From assembly GCA_002007465.1 (NCBI GenBank), contig LNAC01000001.1:1182955-1246954 (forward strand): 64,000 nt of DNA, given 5' to 3'. Below the pieces are notes generated by a model. That model was not told where the DNA came from. It did no database searches and saw only the letters and a list, made by a program, of their open reading frames with translations. A program made the position numbers and the translations under genes. Positions 59,101-64,000 of the stretch are shown here, piece by piece (within the stretch, counting starts at the first letter, position 1; every line of letters begins with the position of its first letter). The DNA is from Ailurus styani (lineage: Eukaryota; Chordata; Mammalia; Carnivora; Ailuridae).

Positions 59101-59570
59101 CAGAAGGAAAAAGCGATGTACGGAATGGGAGAAAATATTTGCAGACCACACATCTGATAAGGCTTAATATCAAAATATATAAGGGACTTATACATACTCA
59201 TACTCAGTAGCAAACCTCCCCAGACAATGTGATTAAAAAATGGGCAAATGACTTACAGATATTTTTGTAAGGAAAACATAAATGGCCAACAGGTGTGTGA
59301 AAACATGCTCAACATCACTCCTCATGAACAAGTCAAAACCATGATGAGCTGCCACCTTACACCTGTCAAAATGGCTATTATCAGAAAGACAAGGAACAAC
59401 AAGTGCTGGCGAGGATGTGGAGAAGACAGAACCTCGCGCGCTGCTGTTGGGAAGGCAACCTGGTGCAGCTGCTGTGGGCAAGAGTGTGGTGGCTCCTCAG
59501 ACAGTCAGCAGAACTACTGTGATAACAGTCCTGCTTCTGGGCAGATAGCCAGCAACAAGATCCCTGTCTG
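56109..59570 (+). pseudogene. L1 ORF2 (endonuclease/reverse transcriptase) remnant
   Basis: In its active form ORF2p nicks target DNA and primes reverse transcription of L1 RNA. Here the order is preserved but the frame is broken many times. The start reads TLNVSGLNSLIKRHR. The endonuclease keeps the D and N of the GDFN box (GDLN near 56520), but the SDH box is SNH in the open segment 56611-56862. The reverse transcriptase active site is SADD at 58152-58163 rather than FADD, so both catalytic aspartates remain. The C-terminal CWRGCGE segment survives near 59400 before a frameshift scrambles the Cys-rich motif. It is dead. Confidence 0.85.
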
Positions 59571-59841
59571 AAGAGTTACCTGCTCTCCCACGGTCATTGC
59601 AGCAGGACTCATAATGCCTGAATATGGAAACAACGTACGTGTTTGTCCATGGATGGATGGATGAAGAAAATGTAGTCTATACACATAACGGGTATTTTTC
59701 AGCCATAAAACCCCCCAATCTTGCTATATATGACAATATGGAAGAATCTTGAGGGCATTATGCTGAATGAGGAAAGTCAGACAGAGAAAGGCTAACACTG
59801 CACCATCTCACTTACACGTCGGATCTAAAAAGCGGAGCTCT

Positions 59842-59920
59842 GGAGCGCCTGGGAGCTCTGTCGGTGAAGCACCTGCCTTTGGCTCAGGTCCGGATCCCAG
59901 AGCCCTGGGATCCCTGGGCT
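59842..59920 (+). mobile_element. Degraded 5' part of a Can-SINE
   Basis: 'agcgcctgggagctctgtcg', 'aagcacctgcctttggctca' and 'gatcccagagccctgggatc' follow the Can-SINE head, but the CT-rich body and tail are missing or unrecognisable. It sits inside the L1 3' UTR. L1 sequence resumes by about 59955. Confidence 0.7.
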
Positions 59921-60245
59921 CGGGTCGGGGAAAGGGGCACGCTGGTCCAGAGGCACAGGCTTCCCGTTGTAAGATGAGTACGCTCCAGGGGTGTGATGGC
60001 CGCATGGTGACTGTTGTGTAGTTGACAGTTGCTAAGACGGGGTCGCAAGTGTTCTCATCACGCACACAATGTAATTATGGGAGGTGGTGGGTGTGTTAAC
60101 TAACCTTATTGCGGGGATCTTTTCCCCAGGACACGCTTGTGTCGTTACATTGCAGACCTTGAACGTACCCAACATTACATCTCAATTATATCTCCGTAAA
60201 GCTGGAAAAATCCGACTCATAATGTTATGTTAAAGGGTATAACGT

Positions 60246-60432
60246 CGGGCGTCTGGGTGGCTCAGTTGGTTAAGTGACTGCCTTCGGCTCAGGTCATGAT
60301 CCCCAGGTCCTGGGATCGAGTCCCGCGTCGGGCTCCCTGCGCCATGGGGACTCTGCTTCTCCCTCTGACCTTCTCCCCTCTCACTCTCTCTCACTCTCTC
60401 TCTCAAATAAATAAATAAATAAAATCTTAAAA
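60246..60432 (+). mobile_element. Can-SINE (arctoid type)
   Basis: It has the complete structure: tRNA-like head (gggcgtctgggtggctcag), a 'tgccttcggctcaggtcatg' body, a CT-rich stretch and an (AAAT)n tail. A perfect 14 bp target-site duplication, aaagggtataacgt, lies at 60232-60245 and 60433-60446. It inserted just downstream of the L1 3' end. Confidence 0.97.
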
Positions 60433-60580
60433 AAAGGGTATAACGTTATCAAGGAAACAGATAATTAAAAAAATTACTAACACTGGCTGAGGAAGTAGAA
60501 AATCTATCACAGACATGAAAGATATGGAAAATATTGTCAAAGAGTTACCTCAATAAAAGCATTGGATTCCCCTTCCCCCA

Positions 60581-60760
60581 AATCTTAAAAGTGGGAAATT
60601 ATCCTTGATTATCCAGATAGGTCCAGTGTCATTGTGAGGGTCCTTACAAGGGAAACCATAGCGATAGACAGATGCAGAGGTCAGAGAGAAAGCGGGGGGA
60701 GAGGGGAGGAGAGACGGAGTGAGAGAGAGACAGAGACACAGAGAGACAGAGAGGTGGGGA
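60581..60760 (+). mobile_element. 3' half of the split LTR-like element
   Basis: 'gggaaattatccttgattat', 'ccagataggtccagtgtc' and 'gagggtccttacaaggg' continue the element broken off at 55358. A degraded repeat of 'aatctta' at both junctions fits a target-site duplication. A GA-rich run (60715-60755) follows. Confidence 0.55.
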
Positions 60761-61112
60761 GACTGGCTGCTCGTGGGGCCCCGCTGGACATGGGAGCACA
60801 CAGGACGTTGGGGAGACCCGTCTCATCACACAAAGCCACAACGCCGAGTCGCTCCCTTTGGGCCCCACAGGGGAGCCTTCGGAGGGATTGAGGGTATGAT
60901 CATTTACAAGTATCTCAGTGCTCATCTTTTGATCAAAATTCTCCATTGTTTTGTTCAGATAAGAATCTACTGAGAAAGCCAAATATGAGTAGAGGTGAGA
61001 AAGAGATGTGAAAGTGATGGAAATCCCCAAAGCAGGCAGTGAATTTTAAACACACAAGTTTATTTTAAAAAGCAATTGTCTTCATCAGTTTTTAAATTCG
61101 TATTCATATGGA
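60761..61112. other. Mixed sequence, no gene seen
   Basis: It may hold the end of the split LTR-like element. Nothing else recognised. Confidence 0.35.
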
Positions 61113-61304
61113 GGGCGCCTGGGTGGCTCAGTGGGTTAAAGCCTCTGCCTTCGGCTCAGGTCATGGTCTCAGGGTCCTGGGATCGAGCCCCGCATTGGGC
61201 TCCCTGCTCAGCGGGGAGCCTGCTTCCTCCTCTCTCTCTGCCTGCCTCTCTGCCTACTTGTGATCTGATCTCTCTCTGTGTCAAATAAATAAAATCTTTA
61301 AAAA
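61113..61304 (+). mobile_element. Can-SINE, mustelid-like subfamily
   Basis: It shows a complete SINE with head gggcgcctgggtggctcag, the 'ctgctcagcggggagcctgc' body and the tail segment 'tgcctgcctctctgcctact' before 'caaataaataaaatcttt'. Target-site duplications of about 19 bp, starting aaattcgtattcata, lie at 61094-61112 and 61305-61323 and differ at one position. As far as I recall, this tail is a mustelid-lineage form. Confidence 0.95.
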
Positions 61305-61323
61305 AAATTCGTATTCATACGGA

Positions 61324-62690
61324 GAAGGTGGCGATAATGTGGCTACAACAGTCATCTCCAGTGTCCGAGGCCCCGCTACCCACCACGGGGACAGGAAGGA
61401 GGGTCTTTCCGAAACGGCGGCCCTGCTGGCGGGGGCGTAGCTGGGCCCCATTCAGGAAGGACCAACTGCCCAAGCCCTGGAGTGCTGTCTGTCTGCTCTG
61501 CTCTTTAGAAAGAGGCAAGGTCAAGTCGTTGGACAAGAAAGGCCAAGGGCGTGTCCCCCAGTGCCTCTCCCACAGGTCTCGGGGTGCGCAGAGCACAGGG
61601 CCCCGGGTCGCCCACTCATGGCTTCTCTCTCCCCTTTACAGACGATTCACTGCCTTGTCCGGGGCGTCGGGGGAGGTTTGGTTTCCCCTTGGCGTTCCCC
61701 AATATGATAGCCCTTAACCCTCGGGCCAAGGACCCAGTGAGGGGGCTGTACACGCCACAGGGCAGTTAGTCCCCACAGTTCACTGGGAAACCAGGCCCTG
61801 GGTGGGACCGTGGGCCCGCGGACACACCGTGATCCAGGCCAGGCCTACACCTCATTTATTCCTGACTCCCATAAGCCCTCCTCTAATTTGGGGGCCGCAA
61901 CGCCTCTTCATGTCCCTGGACATCAGTGGCAACTCAGATGCTGTGTCCAACCGTCCCTGAAATGCCTCCCAGCGACAAGTGGTCAAGGCTCAAGCCCAAC
62001 AGTGGAGGGTTTAGCAGGATGGTTTGTCACTGGCTGAGTCGGGTCAAAATTGCCCCCAGGATCGTGTGTGTGGACACAGTTGGAGTGAGGCCACCACTGC
62101 CTGCTGCCCTTGCTTTTTGCATCCTTGGGAAACACACCAAATGCCATCCCTACAGAACTGGCCACACAGGTGCTTGCAGGGAGCTGGTGGCACAGCGGGG
62201 GAAGGCGTCAGGGACTCCGGCGTGGCTCTGGCCCATTGATGTTCCTCAGGCTGTCGGCTCTCTCTTTATATCAGGCAGACACCTATCCTGGCATGAGCAC
62301 TGTGTAGTGGGTTTGCCTCTTGGTAGCATTTCCTGAGGGCATGGTCCTTGGGGTTCATTTTGGTGGGTTTGCAGTCAGGCTTGTGATGGCCCAGCAGCTT
62401 CAGGAAGGAAAGACATCTGGTCTGTGCCATCACCATAGACAATGTACATCACCCAAGGCCACTGTCCAGTCCCGTGGCCGGCACAGCCACCCCTCTCTGA
62501 TTCTTCCCAAAGCGTCGGGCAATGGACGATGTCTTGGAAGGCAAAAATATGGCTTGCTGAACATTTCTATCTTCAGCGAGTGAGATCTGACTTTCTGCTA
62601 GGAAGATTTTTGAAAACTAGACGGAACCTTCTCCAAGCAGGTAGGAACAGCCTAGCCTTCAGGTAATCTGCTGAATTATGTTTTCGTTCT
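61324..62690. other. Unassigned moderately GC sequence
   Basis: About 1.4 kb with no recognised repeat. The open frames 61328-61717 (129 codons) and 61926-62336 (136 codons, plus) have less biased composition than others in the window, but I recognise no domain and no splice structure. An old endogenous element, unique intergenic DNA, or remnants of an exon are all possible. Confidence 0.35.
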
Positions 62691-62982
62691 AAAGCACAGG
62701 TGTGCGCACTTGCACTGCACACATGAAGCAACATCCCTAGCACAAGAGTGTTATTAATCTGTACCCTGTGGGAAAGTGTGACCCATGGGGAGACACTGGG
62801 ACAGGCGGCCGGTGCCACACCCCACTCTCTTAAGCTGACGTTCCAGTGAACGTCGGAGCCCACAGGCGTCTGCAGGGAGGCCCTGATTTGGTGTGTGCTT
62901 GCTTGTGTGTGTTTTAAGGGGTTTGAATGTGCGTGTGTGTGCACACATGGGCATGTGGCTGTGCGTGTATGCATGTGTGTGT
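62691..62982 (+). repeat. TG-rich lead-in to the 68 bp array
   Basis: Unique sequence grades from about 62895 into TG/CG-alternating sequence that looks like a degenerate first unit of the array. Confidence 0.6.
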
Positions 62983-64000
62983 CAGCGGGGCGTGAGTGTG
63001 CGGGATATGTGTGCACGTGTGTGTGTGATTGTGCAGGTGTGCGTGTGTGTCAGCGGGGCGTGAGTGTGCGGGATATGTGTGCACGTGTGTGTGTGATTGT
63101 GCAGGTGTGCGTGTGTGTCAGCGGGGCGTGAGTGTGCGGGATATGTGTGCACGTGTGTGTGTGATTGTGCAGGTGTGCGTGTGTGTCAGCGGGGCGTGAG
63201 TGTGCGGGATATGTGTGCACGTGTGTGTGTGATTGTGCAGGTGTGCGTGTGTGTCAGCGGGGCGTGAGTGTGCGGGATATGTGTGCACGTGTGTGTGTGA
63301 TTGTGCAGGTGTGCGTGTGTGTCAGCGGGGCGTGAGTGTGCGGGATATGTGTGCACGTGTGTGTGTGATTGTGCAGGTGTGCGTGTGTGTCAGCGGGGCG
63401 TGAGTGTGCGGGATATGTGTGCACGTGTGTGTGTGATTGTGCAGGTGTGCGTGTGTGTCAGCGGGGCGTGAGTGTGCGGGATATGTGTGCACGTGTGTGT
63501 GTGATTGTGCAGGTGTGCGTGTGTGTCAGCGGGGCGTGAGTGTGCGGGATATGTGTGCACGTGTGTGTGTGATTGTGCAGGTGTGCGTGTGTGTCAGCGG
63601 GGCGTGAGTGTGCGGGATATGTGTGCACGTGTGTGTGTGATTGTGCAGGTGTGCGTGTGTGTCAGCGGGGCGTGAGTGTGCGGGATATGTGTGCACGTGT
63701 GTGTGTGATTGTGCAGGTGTGCGTGTGTGTCAGCGGGGCGTGAGTGTGCGGGATATGTGTGCACGTGTGTGTGTGATTGTGCAGGTGTGCGTGTGTGTCA
63801 GCGGGGCGTGAGTGTGCGGGATATGTGTGCATGTGTGTGTGTGATTGTGCAGGTGTGCGTGTGTGTCAGCGGGGCGTGAGTGTGCGGGCTGTGTGTGCAC
63901 GTGTGTGTGTGATTGTGCAGGTGTGCGTGTGTGTCAGCGGGGCGTGAGTGTGCGGGATATGTGTGCACGTGTGTGTGTGATTGTGCAGGTGTGCGTGTGT
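62983..64000 (+). repeat. 68 bp tandem array, 15 copies, open at window end
   Basis: Units start cagcggggcgtgagtgtgcg at 62983 and every 68 bp thereafter. Copies 1-12 read identically. Copy 13 differs at one base (63832) and copy 14 at two (63889 and 63891). The last copy is cut by the window edge after 66 bp. Fourteen of 15 units contain the palindromic E-box CACGTG, and copy 13 has CATGTG instead. The near-perfect homogeneity indicates recent expansion or homogenisation, or an assembly that copied one unit. Confidence 0.98.

Larger units (their letters stand above)
55361..60215 (+). mobile_element. Near-full-depth old L1 lacking ORF1
   Basis: It begins 'ggggcagcagcatggc', like an L1 5' end, continues through a 5'-UTR/linker-like region, enters ORF2 at about 56109, and ends with an L1MA/L1MB-type 3' UTR ('attgcggggatctt', 'acgtacccaacattacatct', 'tccgtaaagctggaaaaa'). 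No coiled-coil or RRM-like ORF1 is seen between 55361 and 56109. A degraded SINE interrupts the 3' UTR. Many small indels make it non-functional. Confidence 0.75.

Noticed and set aside
60246..61304. tRNA-like A/B box sequences
   Set aside because: They belong to the heads of Can-SINEs with A-rich tails and target-site duplications, not to tRNA genes.
62983..64000. CRISPR-like regular repeats
   Set aside because: The units are contiguous with no unique spacers, and the genome is mammalian.
1..64000. Telomeric (TTAGGG)n or interstitial telomere array
   Set aside because: Only isolated hexamers occur. The subtelomeric idea rests on composition and minisatellites alone.

Overview
This is vertebrate nuclear DNA, almost certainly from a carnivoran mammal. 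The strongest evidence is four well-preserved tRNA-derived Can-SINEs plus a degraded fifth one. The copy at 61113-61304 has the arctoid body followed by a CT-rich 'tgcctgcctctctgcctact' tail before its AATAAA-like 3' end. As far as I recall, that tail is typical of mustelids (ferret, mink, otter, badger), so a mustelid is my best guess. I could not run a search to confirm this. I find no protein-coding gene, tRNA, rRNA or other RNA gene that I can support. The many long open frames are side effects of GC-rich, stop-poor sequence, of minisatellites, or of transposon remnants.

Layout. 0.2-1.2 kb: an antisense L1 3' end running into a ~180 bp inverted duplication. 1.2-12.3 kb: CpG-rich unique sequence with a 30 bp repeat, several AT-rich islands, an old L1 3' end (9.1-9.5 kb), a short SINE and a 16 bp minisatellite. 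12.3-17.9 kb: an L1 block with two antisense fragments (one carrying a nested SINE) and one sense 3' half. 17.9-38.4 kb: GC-rich unique sequence with AT-rich islands, a G-quadruplex-type minisatellite containing an assembly gap (24111-24635), a 33 bp minisatellite, an AT-rich TAATGAGAT-containing array (29.9-30.2 kb), a SINE at 34.1 kb, CpG-dense patches and a pair of RFX X-box palindromes near 37.7 kb. 38.45-39.97 kb: an MLT1-like LTR scrap joined to an L1 ORF2 fragment. 40-54 kb: CpG-rich sequence, a second gap (41320-41796), TG/CA tracts, a 32 bp minisatellite open in every frame and the largest AT-rich island (51.46-52.08 kb). 54.4-61.3 kb: a nested transposon stack in which an LTR-like element is split by a ~5 kb L1, with SINEs added later. 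61.3-62.7 kb: unassigned sequence. 62.98-64 kb: a nearly perfect 68 bp tandem array that runs off the window.

Interpretation. High GC and CpG, a high density of minisatellites, and islands of non-repetitive AT-rich sequence packed with homeodomain/POU/RFX-type motifs fit a subtelomeric or recombination-hot gene desert holding possible distal enhancers of a gene outside the window. The composition and repeats are seen directly. The enhancer interpretation is inference and depends on a cross-mammal alignment. No novel multi-gene system is present. The items most worth checking are the paired X-boxes, the island cluster, the E-box-bearing 68 bp array, the TAATGAGAT array and the 5' inverted duplication.
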